DNA from: Acetobacter pasteurianus subsp. pasteurianus LMG 1262 = NBRC 106471 | Lineage (GTDB): Bacteria; Pseudomonadota; Alphaproteobacteria; Acetobacterales; Acetobacteraceae | Direction of reading: 5' to 3' | Assembly: GCF_000285275.1 (NCBI RefSeq) | Contig: NZ_CADO01000004.1 | Span: 1 to 64,000 of the forward strand | DNA length: 64,000 nt | Shown here: positions 63,984 to 64,000 of the stretch, in pieces | Layout: each line of letters begins with the position of its first letter | Numbering within the stretch: position 1 is the stretch's first letter | Translations under genes and position numbers: made by a program | Notes under the pieces: generated by a model | What the model was told of the DNA's origin: nothing | What the model saw: the letters and a program-made list of their open reading frames with translations, nothing else | The model's database searches: none

Positions 63984-64000
63984 GCCCACATAGGAAAGGA

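Overview
The window looks like a chromosomal segment of an alphaproteobacterium, most likely an acetic acid bacterium (Acetobacteraceae, Acetobacter-like). The evidence is a PhyR/NepR/EcfG general stress response locus, a PopZ-type (DUF2497) protein, a protein-L-isoaspartate methyltransferase followed by TolC, and a glpR-glpD-glpF-glpK glycerol locus. The genus is an inference from protein character; no rRNA or species marker is present.

Positions 1 to about 18,000 are a dense purine-degradation island. Read as a pathway it is nearly complete from guanine to oxalate: guanine deaminase, xanthine dehydrogenase (xdhABC), a class-B-like flavoprotein in the urate hydroxylase position (HpyO-type), 5-hydroxyisourate hydrolase, OHCU decarboxylase, PuuE allantoinase, allantoate amidohydrolase, ureidoglycine aminotransferase, the HpxX/HpxY/HpxZ oxalurate amidohydrolase set and an HpxW-type oxamate amidohydrolase. 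A nucleobase permease and a LysR regulator are included. Positions 18,300 to 31,400 extend it with a TonB-dependent receptor, two 8-oxoguanine-deaminase-like enzymes, an NMT1/THI5-type ABC importer split over divergent transcripts, a DUF2165 membrane protein, a 2-oxoglutarate dioxygenase, a PhzF-like protein, a ketopantoate-reductase-like protein and a HAAAP-type permease. The substrate of this second module cannot be read from sequence; it is the best candidate for an undescribed system.

Positions 31,400 to 37,100 hold PhnA/YjdM, glutathione-dependent formaldehyde dehydrogenase, a periplasmic trehalase and an ABC-F ATPase. Positions 37,100 to 41,300 are the general stress response locus, with three separate irregularities: a 27-bp in-frame tandem duplication in phyR, an ecfG gene with no ATG/GTG/TTG start (probably CTG), and a one-base frameshift in the sensor histidine kinase. 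An extra ECF sigma gene sits between ecfG and nepR.

From 41,300 to the end the genes are mostly core: cydDC, an OmpA-like lipoprotein, recQ, the glp locus with a probable GlpR operator, a PCuAC-like protein lacking most expected ligands, nrdR-nusB-thiL, a GNAT-like protein divergent from an SDR, two small hypotheticals, tRNA-Cys, an isoaspartate methyltransferase, tolC, a PopZ-like gene and valS. No insertion sequence, prophage, CRISPR array or rRNA was seen. Most boundaries between convergent genes carry inverted repeats that look like bidirectional terminators.
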